Part shown: one piece after another, positions 35,992-43,922 of the stretch
How the letters are laid out: every line of letters begins with the position of its first letter
Numbering within the stretch: position 1 is the stretch's first letter
Assembly (NCBI RefSeq): GCF_017310645.1
Contig: NZ_JAFLRH010000044.1
Coordinates: forward strand, 60,003 to 124,002
Direction: 5' to 3'
Length of the DNA: 64,000 nt
Source of the DNA: Paradesulfitobacterium ferrireducens
Lineage (GTDB): Bacteria; Bacillota; Desulfitobacteriia; Desulfitobacteriales; Desulfitobacteriaceae
Program-made: the position numbers and the translations under genes
Notes under the pieces: generated by a model
What the model saw: only the letters and a program-made list of their open reading frames with translations
What the model was told of the DNA's origin: nothing
The model's database searches: none

Positions 35992-37764
35992 ATGAATACT
36001 TTTAATGTAACGTTTCTTCCGGCTAAGACCAAGATCCAAGTAAGGGATGGCTTGACCATTATGGAGGCGGCCGTAGAAGCAGGGATTGAACTGGAAGGCC
36101 CGTGCGGCGGCAAGGGAACCTGCGGGAAATGCCGGGTTAAGCTCTTAGGGGAAGATAACGAGGAGCCGGTACTGGCTTGCCGGACCACCGTCAGCCGCGA
36201 TCTGGTGGTAGAGATTCCGCAACTGGAAGTTTCCTTGCACCGTAAGAGTGAGTTGACCCAACGCGAGCTGGATTTTCAACTGAATCCCGGTATTCGAAAA
36301 GTATTTCTCAAGCTGGAGAAGCCTTCGCTCGAAGATCAGAGTCCGGATGCCACGCGCCTGGGCAATGCTTTAGGCTTAGACCGCCTGAACATGCCAATGG
36401 ATGTCTTGCGCTGTCTGCACCGCAGCCTGCGGGAAGATAATTTTAAAGTCACGGCCTCGGTAGCGAACGGTGAGATACTGAAAGTGGATGCAGGGGATAC
36501 CTCGGGCCAATTGTTTGGGTTGGCGGTGGATATCGGCACCACGACGGTGGTAGCTGCGCTGGTGAATTTGCTCACCGGGGAGACTTTGGCTACAGCATCG
36601 GCTACAAATGCCCAGAATATTTTCGGGGCGGATGTGATTGCCCGGATTGAGCATGTCATGAATGATGCCAGAGGGCTGGAACATCTGAATAAGCGGGTTG
36701 TGGGCGTGATTAACCGCTTGCTTACAAAGCTGGCGCAAGCGGCCGAAATTTCTCCTGAGGAAATCATGCAGGTCGCTGTTGTGGGCAATACCACCATGAG
36801 TCATTTGTTCCTGGGATTAGATCCGACGTATTTAGCCTCATCCCCATTTATTCCAATCACGGCGCATTTGGTGCGGGCGGAAGCGCAAGACTTGGGCTTG
36901 GAAATATTCGCCCATGCCCCGGTCTATATGCTCCCCAACATCGCGGGATATGTGGGCGCGGATACCGTGGGCGTGATTCTCTCCACCGGGGTGCATAAGC
37001 AGGAGGGGATGCGCCTGGCGGTCGACATCGGCACCAACGGTGAGATCGTATTGGCGGCTTCCGGGAAGCTCTGGACGTGTTCGACAGCTGCCGGACCGGC
37101 ATTCGAAGGGGCTCAGATTCAATTCGGCATGCGGGCGGCAACCGGGGCGATTGAAAAGGTAAAGATCGATCAGGACGTCCATTTAAGTATTATCGGAAAG
37201 GCGCCGGCCAAGGGAATTTGCGGTTCCGGTTTAATGGATATTGTCAGTGAATTAGTGAAAGCGGGAATCGTAGATGGGAGCGGGAGAATGCTGAACCGGG
37301 AACAAGCCGAGCACTTGCCTGAAACGTTGCGTTCCCGGCTTGACCGCAACGACGCTTACGGTACCCACTTTATTCTCGCATATGAACCGGGTCAGGAAGC
37401 GGTAGTTATCACCCAAAAGGATGTGCGGGAGCTGCAGCTAGCCAAAGCGGCAGTATATGCCGGGATTCAGATCTTGCTTAAGGAAGCCGGACTCAGTGTA
37501 GACGATCTTGATCAAGTCTTATTGGCCGGAGCGTTCGGGAGTTATATCGATAAAGAGAGCGCCCTGGCGCTGGGCTTGCTGCCCCCGGTCACTCCGGACA
37601 AGATTGTCTCTGTGGGCAATGCTGCCGGAGCGGGTGCCAAGTTTGCCCTCCTTTCTGCAGACTTACGGCAGGAGGCTGAGGAATTAGCGCGCAAGGTGAT
37701 TCATGTCGAGCTATCCACCAGGCAGGATTTTCAGGAGTTTTTTATGGATGCTCTCGGTTTTTAG
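35992..37764 (+). CDS. ASKHA/2Fe-2S corrinoid reductive activator (RamA/RACo type)
   Basis: A 590-residue protein with an N-terminal plant-type ferredoxin domain (about 1-80, cysteines in GPCGGKGTCGKCRV and LACRTT) and a C-terminal actin-like ATPase (DUF4445/RACo), with GLAVDIGTTTVVAALV, VAVVGNTTMSHLFLG, AVDIGTNGEIVLA and LLAGAFGSYID. It would use ATP to reduce inactive Co(II) corrinoid to Co(I). Strictly it is RACo-like, not the archaeal 4Fe-4S RamA. It ends in TAG, and the frame stays open into the next gene. Confidence 0.88.
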   Translation: MNTFNVTFLPAKTKIQVRDGLTIMEAAVEAGIELEGPCGGKGTCGKCRVKLLGEDNEEPVLACRTTVSRDLVVEIPQLEVSLHRKSELTQRELDFQLNPGIRKVFLKLEKPSLEDQSPDATRLGNALGLDRLNMPMDVLRCLHRSLREDNFKVTASVANGEILKVDAGDTSGQLFGLAVDIGTTTVVAALVNLLTGETLATASATNAQNIFGADVIARIEHVMNDARGLEHLNKRVVGVINRLLTKLAQAAEISPEEIMQVAVVGNTTMSHLFLGLDPTYLASSPFIPITAHLVRAEAQDLGLEIFAHAPVYMLPNIAGYVGADTVGVILSTGVHKQEGMRLAVDIGTNGEIVLAASGKLWTCSTAAGPAFEGAQIQFGMRAATGAIEKVKIDQDVHLSIIGKAPAKGICGSGLMDIVSELVKAGIVDGSGRMLNREQAEHLPETLRSRLDRNDAYGTHFILAYEPGQEAVVITQKDVRELQLAKAAVYAGIQILLKEAGLSVDDLDQVLLAGAFGSYIDKESALALGLLPPVTPDKIVSVGNAAGAGAKFALLSADLRQEAEELARKVIHVELSTRQDFQEFFMDALGF

Positions 37765-37794
37765 GAATTACTTTTTCGGTATGGGAGGTTCGAA

Positions 37795-38481
37795 ATGACT
37801 GTTTTGACTTGGGAATCGCTCGAATTAAAGCCTGAAGAAGTCTTCCGGGCCATGGGGTATGGCGGGGTTAAGAAAGAGATGAATGCCACTGTCCGGGAAA
37901 TCACGGAGAATACCCGCAATAAAGCCTTAAAGCTAATCAAGGCCCAGTGCCTGTATATCTTGGTCCCGGTTGAAGTCGCGGGCACGAACCAAATTCTGCT
38001 GGACGGCAAATATAAGCTTTCCTGTGTGGACAAATTTTTTCAGGGAGCTTCACAGGCCGCAGTTGGTATTACGACAGCGGGTCCGGACCTTGAACAAGAA
38101 GTCACGAATTTATTCAATGCCGGGGAGGCCTTGGAAGGAATAACTCTGGACGCGTACGGCACCACAGCAGTTGATGAGGCGCGGGGTTTGGTCCGCCGGG
38201 AAGTTTTTGAGAAGGTCTCAGCGGAGGGCATGACCATTGGCTTTAACGTCAGTCCGGGCGGGCACAAAATCCCGATGGAAGGGCAAAGGGTGATTTTTTC
38301 CCTGGTGAATGCAGAGCAGATTGGAGTCCGTTTAACTGCTTCTTTTCTCATGTCCCCGGTCAAATCCAGTTCGTTCATTATTCCGGTGGGCAAAAACCTG
38401 ACCATGCCTTTTGAATCCTTCTGTACCACCTGTGATTACTGCAGCGGCCGCGCTACCTGCCAAAACAGCCGCTATCGCTAA
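37795..38481 (+). CDS. MetH-activation-domain-like protein
   Basis: A 228-residue protein resembling the B12-dependent methionine synthase activation domain, with GYGGVKKEMNATVREITEN near the start, ITTAGPDLEQEV, and YGTTAVDEARGLVRREV. Its C-terminus has a cysteine cluster (CTTCDYCSGRATC). Such proteins occur with corrinoid methyltransferases and may bind the corrinoid protein during reductive rescue. It follows the RACo-like gene by 30 bases in the same frame. Confidence 0.8.
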   Translation: MTVLTWESLELKPEEVFRAMGYGGVKKEMNATVREITENTRNKALKLIKAQCLYILVPVEVAGTNQILLDGKYKLSCVDKFFQGASQAAVGITTAGPDLEQEVTNLFNAGEALEGITLDAYGTTAVDEARGLVRREVFEKVSAEGMTIGFNVSPGGHKIPMEGQRVIFSLVNAEQIGVRLTASFLMSPVKSSSFIIPVGKNLTMPFESFCTTCDYCSGRATCQNSRYR

Positions 38482-38524
38482 CTACTATAGAATGAAAAAA
38501 TTATATGAAGAGAGGTTGATTGAG

Positions 38525-38839
38525 ATGGCAACGGGAGAGATTAAATGCGGAATCTGCGGGTTTGAAGTAAAGGTGGAAGCAGAACAAATTGAAGGAAGCA
38601 AGGTAAAGCTTAATATCACCAGTACTTGTCCTTCCTACCAGAAGATTGCCGCAGAACTGCAGGAAGTGGATGCTTACCAGGAGATCTTTCAGAAGCTGCA
38701 TCAGGGAAAAGTCTATGAGGTGTTTAGCAAATACAGCAAACATCCCAGTTGCCCCGGTATTTCCGGTATTCTGAAAACAATCGAGGTAGCGGCCGGTTTG
38801 GCACTTGGGCAATCGGCTTCGATGGAGATTAGAAAATAA
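38525..38839 (+). CDS. DUF6951-like small cysteine protein
   Basis: A 104-residue protein with KCGICGFEV at the N-terminus, TSTCPSYQKIAAEL in the middle and HPSCPGISGILKTIEVAAGLAL near the end. It matches a small uncharacterised family found beside methyltransferase-activation genes. ATG 38525 has AGAGAGG upstream; the longer frame would overlap the preceding gene out of register. Function unknown; metal or iron-sulfur binding is a guess from the four cysteines. Confidence 0.65.
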   Translation: MATGEIKCGICGFEVKVEAEQIEGSKVKLNITSTCPSYQKIAAELQEVDAYQEIFQKLHQGKVYEVFSKYSKHPSCPGISGILKTIEVAAGLALGQSASMEIRK

Positions 38840-38945
38840 TATTTAAGTAAAAAAGACGGCAGGACTTTAAAATTAATTCGCGAATTATTAAAATAGTTGG
38901 AAAAGAGAATGGCGGATTTGACTAAACGTCCTGGAGGTTCCCTCG

Positions 38946-39782
38946 ATGAGTATGACCTGGACAGTGACTCAAAGACAGAAGTTAATAGAGCTCAATGGGG
39001 ATATTGCTTTACTGGATCAAGAATTTGACGGCACCACGGAAAGGGATAAGACTTTTCAAAAAATTGAAAGAGAATTGGTGCAAAAAAATAAAAGACATCT
39101 GCTTGAATTAAAAAACAGTGGTTTCCGGCCTCTGGTATGCCGGCTTGAAAGCAAGATGGTTCAGCGGCTGAATGAGGCCGGTTTTGTCCAAGTGACAACC
39201 CCCATTATGTTGGCCAAAGGCATGCTGGAGAAGATGACCATTACTCGAGATCATCCGCTCTCCAAACAGGTCTTTTGGGTGGATGACAACAAGTGCCTGC
39301 GGCCAATGCTTGCCCCCAATCTTTATTACTTGCTGCGGGACCTGGACCGGTTATGGGGGAAACCGGTACGGATTTTTGAAGTCGGACCTTGTTTTCGTAA
39401 AGAGTCTCAAGGGGCTAATCACTTAAATGAGTTTACCATGCTTAACCTAGTAGAGCTGGGAACGCCGGAAGGAGAGCAGACGGCGCGTCTGCGTGAACTG
39501 GCGGCCATGATGATGGAAGCGATTGGTCTTAAGGATTATCAGCTGGAGATAGATGAATCCGAAGTTTACGGGACTACTATCGATGTGGTTGCAGGGGATC
39601 TGGAGTTAGGCTCTGGAGCCTTTGGCCCTCATAAACTCGACCCGGCTTGGGGAATCATTGATCCCTGGGTAGGTATAGGATTTGGGGTAGAGCGCTTGGC
39701 GATGGCTTTGGAAGGCCATCGTAATATCCGCAGAGTCGGACGCAGCTTATCTTATCTCGATGGTTCACGCTTAAATATTTAA
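38946..39782 (+). CDS. pylSc: Pyrrolysyl-tRNA synthetase catalytic subunit
   Basis: A 278-residue class II synthetase catalytic domain without the N-terminal tRNA-binding domain, as in Desulfitobacterium. Motif 2 is IFEVGPCFRKES, followed by HLNEFTMLNL (Asn of the substrate pocket kept, next pocket Cys replaced by Val relative to methanogens), and motif 3 is GIGFGVERLAMAL. RPMLAPNLYYLLRDLDR is typical of PylS. It starts after CTGGAGG. It is encoded 12.8 kb from pylSn and is followed by the short copy of the structured repeat, then pylD. Confidence 0.94.
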   Translation: MSMTWTVTQRQKLIELNGDIALLDQEFDGTTERDKTFQKIERELVQKNKRHLLELKNSGFRPLVCRLESKMVQRLNEAGFVQVTTPIMLAKGMLEKMTITRDHPLSKQVFWVDDNKCLRPMLAPNLYYLLRDLDRLWGKPVRIFEVGPCFRKESQGANHLNEFTMLNLVELGTPEGEQTARLRELAAMMMEAIGLKDYQLEIDESEVYGTTIDVVAGDLELGSGAFGPHKLDPAWGIIDPWVGIGFGVERLAMALEGHRNIRRVGRSLSYLDGSRLNI

Positions 39783-39788
39783 CGTTGA

Positions 39789-39840
39789 ACTAACATTCAG
39801 TGGGAATTGAATCTCCCTCTGAATGAAGTCTCGTTTAAGG
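39789..39840 (+). repeat. IS200/IS605-like end, short direct copy
   Basis: This copy matches the last hairpin and tail of the element at 24089-24143 with about five differences. In the stem G105-C114 of the first copy has become A-T here, a compensatory change, so the RNA or single-strand fold has been under selection. It lies in direct orientation 15.7 kb from the first copy, directly before pylD, and the pylD ribosome site falls at its end. Confidence 0.65.
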
Positions 39841-39849
39841 GAGAAAGAT

Positions 39850-40659
39850 ATGACGCGCTTAACTACGCATGACATTGATAAGCTGGATTCTGAGCTGACG
39901 CAGTATAACTTATCGTTGATTGAGAAAACCGGGGTGGATTTAGCGGCTCTTGCCTCTTTTGCCGCCGGGATCACTCGCGAGAGTTTTAAGCAGGCAGCTC
40001 AAAATCATATGGCGGCGGCTGTCCCGATTACTTCGGGTCAGGGAATCATCGGTGGCTTTTCAGAGTCTGTGCAAAGCATTATCCAATTTCTTGGCTTCGA
40101 TTGCTTTGTTACCAGGGCTGCTGATGTGGCTGGAATTGCTGAAGCCATCGATCGCAAAGCAAGCATCATATTTGTGGCAGATGATGATCGATTTATTGCC
40201 TATAATGTAGGGAAAGGGTCTTATGTCGATAATGGAGAGGCCACCGGAAGGGGCTATGTGGCAGCCCTGGCACACATGGCCAAAGGCCTAAAGGGGCAAG
40301 AGGTTTTGGTTTTAGGGGCAGGACCGGTGGGACAGAGCGCGGTTGCCTTTCTTAAGGAACTGGGTGCCTGGGTTAAGCTCTTTGATATTCAACCGGAAGC
40401 CTTAAAAGCCTACCAAACGGATGCCCAGGTAACGATTGAGCATTCCTTGTTGGAGGCACTATCTAAATATCAGTTCATTCTGGATGCGACCCCGGCCGGG
40501 GGCTTTATCGGAGCGGATGACCTACCGCATGAGGCAATGCTGGCTGCCCCGGGAATCCCGCTGGGCCTGAAGCAAGAGGCTTTGACCAAATATGAGCGGC
40601 ACTTGATACACGATCCTCTGCAAATTGGAGTCGCAACTATGTTGGCGATGATTCTTTAG
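39850..40659 (+). CDS. pylD: Pyrrolysine synthase dehydrogenase
   Basis: PylD oxidises the methylornithyl-lysine dipeptide, allowing ring closure to pyrrolysine. The 269-residue protein has the PylD N-terminus (LTTHDIDKLDSELTQYN), a Rossmann segment EVLVLGAGPVGQSAV and DATPAGGFI. ATG 39850 after AAGGGAG is preferred to the in-repeat ATG 39823. The stop is UAG, and the frame stays open through the downstream tRNA gene to TAA at 40756. Confidence 0.93.
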   Translation: MTRLTTHDIDKLDSELTQYNLSLIEKTGVDLAALASFAAGITRESFKQAAQNHMAAAVPITSGQGIIGGFSESVQSIIQFLGFDCFVTRAADVAGIAEAIDRKASIIFVADDDRFIAYNVGKGSYVDNGEATGRGYVAALAHMAKGLKGQEVLVLGAGPVGQSAVAFLKELGAWVKLFDIQPEALKAYQTDAQVTIEHSLLEALSKYQFILDATPAGGFIGADDLPHEAMLAAPGIPLGLKQEALTKYERHLIHDPLQIGVATMLAMIL

Positions 40660-40669
40660 TTTTCATCAC

Positions 40670-40741
40670 GGGGGGTGGATCGGCAAGATCACATAGACTC
40701 TAAATCTATGCAGCCGGGTGTGACTCCCGGACTCCCCGCCA
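40670..40741 (+). tRNA. pylT: tRNA-Pyl, anticodon CUA
   Basis: A complete fold can be drawn by eye. The acceptor stem is GGGGGGT/ACTCCCC with discriminator G and encoded CCA. A single base precedes the D stem GATC/GATC with a five-base loop. The anticodon stem has six pairs (CATAGA/TCTATG) around CTCTAAA with CTA at 40700-40702, the variable loop has three bases, and the T stem is CCGGG/CCCGG. These oddities (one-base acceptor-D linker, short D loop, six-pair anticodon stem) are diagnostic of tRNA-Pyl. It begins ten bases after the pylD stop. Confidence 0.95.
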
Positions 40742-40771
40742 TCTATACACACCACTAAAGGAGGAACGCAC

Positions 40772-42532
40772 ATGGTTATTTTGGATTTAGCCAGCAGAGA
40801 TTTTGAAATTTATCCTCCTGATACGGAACTTTGGTCTCTTAAGGATACACTGGTGCAACGACGGCCAAAATTTATTCTTACCCTCTCGGAACAAGGGTTG
40901 GAAAAGGTGATTCCTGCAGAACTTGTAATGGCTGAGATCATAAAAAGTGCCGCCAAGCAATCAAATACCCAGAATTTATTGCTTGGGGATATTGAACCAA
41001 ACCTGAGTTTTTGCACTTTGAATTCGGACTATTCTGTCTTGGAATTAAATCAATTAAATACCGACCTGGCAGTAATCCTTAACCCTGAGCATTATCCGGT
41101 TGGAATTGTGGACAATCTTAAGTGTATCGATAAACTTGCCAATTATTTAGTGGTTAAGAATAAAGAAATCAAAGAAACCTTAATGGAATATGAACAAATC
41201 TTTCAGAATATTGAAGAGGAGATATTTGTAACTGATCATAATGGATATATTTTACGTCTTAACCCCGCCGCGGAGAGAGTGTGTCAGGTGAATTATGCGG
41301 ATGTCGTAGGCAAACATGTTACAGAACTTGAAAAGGAACATGTCTTTTCCACAAGCATCACAATGCAAGTTTTGATGCAAAAGAAGAAGGTTAATATGAT
41401 GCAGGAAATGAAATCAGGGAAAAGGGTCTTAGCGACAGCGATTCCTATCTTCAATGAAGAGGGGGAAATTACACGGGTTATTAGTACATCTAAGGATATT
41501 TTGGAAATAAATAAGCTGAGGGAAGAAATTGAAGAAAAAAACAGTGAGATTGAACGCAAGAATGAGGAATTGAATTTACTTAGAGAAGAGATGTTTGGAC
41601 AGGTAAGCTTTATCTACCAGAGCCGGGCCATGACCCATATTAAAGAAACTGTGGCCAAAATAGCGCCCATGGATTTAACCGTCCTCATTCAAGGGGAATC
41701 AGGAGTCGGCAAAGAAGTCGTTACGAAAACGATTCACTATTTAAGCAAGCGCAGAGACGAACCTTTTATTAAACTGAACTGCAGCTTGATTCCGGAAAAC
41801 TTAATTGAATCCGAGTTGTTCGGCTATGAGAGCGGTGCTTTTACCGGGGCCAATAAAGGCGGAAAAATCGGTAAAATCGAACTGGCTAATAATGGGACGC
41901 TGTTCCTGGATGAAATCGGAGAATTGCCCCTGCGCGTACAGGTTAAGCTTTTGGACTTTTTGCAAGACCGCCAGATCGACCGGGTCGGAGGGACGAAAAA
42001 AGTTAAGATTAATACCCGGGTGGTGGCTGCGACAAACCGCGATTTATTGCAGATGGTGCATGAAGGCCACTTCCGTAAGGATTTATATTACCGGCTCAAT
42101 GTGGTTCCGATTGTAATTCCGCCACTAAGGGAACGCAAAGAGGATATCCCGGCGCTGGTTAAATATTTTCTCGATAAATTCAACGCCAAGTACGGATTGA
42201 ACAAGAAGCTCACGCCCGAGATTATGCAGGCTTTCTATCACTATGAGTGGCCGGGAAATGTCCGTGAGCTGGAGCATGTCATGGAACGGATCATTGTTAT
42301 TAATGAATCCGAGACCATTACCTTGGATTACCTTCAAAGTATGTTGGATATCAAGCCGGACCAGGGCAAGGTTATTTGTACAGACATTATTCCTTTGAAA
42401 TTGGCTAAAAAAGAGGTCGAGCAGCATTTGGTCACAACTGCTTATGAAATGTATAAATCCACCTACAAAGTGGCAAAAGTGTTGGAGGTAGACCAGTCAA
42501 CCGTCGTGAAACTGTTGAAGAAATATAAATAG
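40772..42532 (+). CDS. Sigma-54-dependent activator next to pyl genes
   Basis: A 586-residue enhancer-binding protein: an N-terminal region of about 130 residues that may be a CBS-like ligand domain, a PAS domain (about 145-255), a Glu/Lys-rich coiled linker, AAA+ with Walker A GESGVGKE near 307 and GAFTGA near 356, and a C-terminal HTH (VAKVLEVDQSTVVKLL). It starts after AAAGGAGG, 30 bases from pylT. By position it probably activates the mtbB and betaine-ABC promoters, both flanked by RATGA-N6-TCATT sites. Ends in TAG. Confidence 0.9.
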   Translation: MVILDLASRDFEIYPPDTELWSLKDTLVQRRPKFILTLSEQGLEKVIPAELVMAEIIKSAAKQSNTQNLLLGDIEPNLSFCTLNSDYSVLELNQLNTDLAVILNPEHYPVGIVDNLKCIDKLANYLVVKNKEIKETLMEYEQIFQNIEEEIFVTDHNGYILRLNPAAERVCQVNYADVVGKHVTELEKEHVFSTSITMQVLMQKKKVNMMQEMKSGKRVLATAIPIFNEEGEITRVISTSKDILEINKLREEIEEKNSEIERKNEELNLLREEMFGQVSFIYQSRAMTHIKETVAKIAPMDLTVLIQGESGVGKEVVTKTIHYLSKRRDEPFIKLNCSLIPENLIESELFGYESGAFTGANKGGKIGKIELANNGTLFLDEIGELPLRVQVKLLDFLQDRQIDRVGGTKKVKINTRVVAATNRDLLQMVHEGHFRKDLYYRLNVVPIVIPPLRERKEDIPALVKYFLDKFNAKYGLNKKLTPEIMQAFYHYEWPGNVRELEHVMERIIVINESETITLDYLQSMLDIKPDQGKVICTDIIPLKLAKKEVEQHLVTTAYEMYKSTYKVAKVLEVDQSTVVKLLKKYK

Positions 42533-42558
42533 CCGGCGTAACTTAATACTCAAAAGAG

Positions 42559-42591
42559 AAACTTCCTTGCCCCGCCTCGGCAAGGAAGTTT
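42559..42591 (+). terminator. Terminator-like hairpin after the activator gene
   Basis: AAACTTCCTTGCC (42559-42571) pairs perfectly with GGCAAGGAAGTTT (42579-42591). The T-run is short. Confidence 0.6.
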
Positions 42592-42625
42592 GCCATCATA
42601 TGGAGTAATGAAAAATGGAATTCTA

Positions 42626-42700
42626 GCAATGAATATATTCATTGCACTATGTTTGTCTTTGGCTTAGACCAAACAAAATTTAATGAATATTATCATTAAA
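42626..42700 (+). promoter_or_regulatory. Two palindromic enhancer sites before the betaine ABC operon
   Basis: A perfect 20-bp palindrome, GCAATGA-ATATAT-TCATTGC (42626-42645), and TTTAATGA-ATATTA-TCATTAAA (42679-42700) share AATGA-N6-TCATT. They lie about 120 and 65 bases before the -24/-12 promoter. The same motif and spacing occur before mtbB. Confidence 0.7.
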
Positions 42701-42760
42701 TAAAACATTCCAATTGGTTTTAATACTTGAAATAGGCTGAACTGGCTTTTCAGGCAGGGC

Positions 42761-42776
42761 TGGCACGTCTTTTGCA
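42761..42776 (+). promoter_or_regulatory. Sigma-54 promoter of the betaine ABC operon
   Basis: TGGCACG-TCTT-TTGCA keeps the ten-base GG to GC spacing and matches the promoter at 14873 almost exactly. Confidence 0.85.
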
Positions 42777-42911
42777 ACCATTGTTATTAATCCTTAACTG
42801 CTTTCAAGATTATAACGGGAGGTGAATTGATTCAAAGAGACAGGCCAGACATTGCAGTCAGTTCACACAAAACGAAGGGTTAATTATTAGACGAGGAGGG
42901 GGCTGGGTACT

Positions 42912-43922
42912 ATTTTAGCATTTAAGAAATTAACAAAAAAATTCCCTGATGGTACGGTTGCAGTTAAGGAGTTTACCTTGGAAATCAAACGCGGAGAATT
43001 TGTTGTACTCATTGGTCCTTCCGGGTGCGGCAAATCAACCACTTTACGGATGATGAACCGCTTGGTAGAACCCACGTCCGGTACCATTGAGATCGATGGT
43101 AAGGATTATAAAAGCTATCCCCCCGTTGAATTGAGACGGCGTTTAGGGTATGTGATTCAGCAAGTCGGTTTAATCCCACATTTAACGATTGCGGAGAACA
43201 TTACCTTTGTGCTGAAGTTAAAAGGGATAAAAGAAAACGAACGCCGCGCCCGCGCTAAAGAATTACTTGAGTTAATTGAAATGAATCCTGATGTGTTTAT
43301 GGACCGCTATCCTTCCGAACTAAGCGGGGGACAACAGCAGCGGATCGGTGTTTTGCGCGCTCTAGCCCATGATCCGGATATCATTTTGATGGACGAGCCG
43401 TTTGGAGCCCTAGATCCTATCACCCGTGAACAGCTGCAGGATGAATTAAAACGGTTGCAGCGGAGTGTGCATAAGACCATTGTCTTTGTGACTCATGACA
43501 TGGATGAAGCGGTACGCATGGCTGACCGGATTGTCATTATGCGCAATGGAGACATCGTCCAGGCAGAAAGTCCCGAGCAAATTTTACGTGCTCCTGCGGA
43601 TGAGTTCGTGGCTAATTTTATCGGGCGCCAGCGCTTGCTTCGCCAGAAAACGGAAATGCCGGTGGCAGATATTATGTCCAAAGTCGTAGCTCCGGTTTCC
43701 GGTCAGGTTAGTGTCAATCCGGAACCCGAAATTACGATCCGACCGGAATCGACCGTACTCCAGAGCATGCAGCTCATCTTATCCCATAATCTGGATTCAT
43801 TGACGGTTACGGACTTTGATGGGAAGATTGTAGGGATTGTAAACCGGGCGGATCTGATTAGTTTTCTGGACAACGTACGTCTGGCAGATAAAGAAGCTGC
43901 CTCGACAAAGGTGGTGAGCTAA
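42912..43922 (+). CDS. Betaine/choline-type ABC transporter ATPase (OpuCA-like)
   Basis: ATP-binding subunit with Walker A GPSGCGKST, Q-loop, signature LSGGQQQRIGVLRAL, Walker B IILMDEPFGALD and C-terminal CBS-like repeats (about residues 245-330), as in OpuCA. Homology (FKKLTKKFPDGTVAVKEFTLEI) extends upstream of the first canonical start, TTG 42978. Between the in-frame stop at 42888 and that codon only CTG 42903 and ATT 42912 resemble starts, with AGGAGGGG just upstream. I therefore mark ATT 42912 as the likely start, with uncertainty. Confidence 0.8.
   Translation: MLAFKKLTKKFPDGTVAVKEFTLEIKRGEFVVLIGPSGCGKSTTLRMMNRLVEPTSGTIEIDGKDYKSYPPVELRRRLGYVIQQVGLIPHLTIAENITFVLKLKGIKENERRARAKELLELIEMNPDVFMDRYPSELSGGQQQRIGVLRALAHDPDIILMDEPFGALDPITREQLQDELKRLQRSVHKTIVFVTHDMDEAVRMADRIVIMRNGDIVQAESPEQILRAPADEFVANFIGRQRLLRQKTEMPVADIMSKVVAPVSGQVSVNPEPEITIRPESTVLQSMQLILSHNLDSLTVTDFDGKIVGIVNRADLISFLDNVRLADKEAASTKVVS

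Noticed and set aside
40670..40741. Ordinary suppressor or serine/leucine-type tRNA
   Set aside because: The one-base acceptor-D linker, five-base D loop, six-pair anticodon stem and three-base variable loop with CUA anticodon are specific to tRNA-Pyl.
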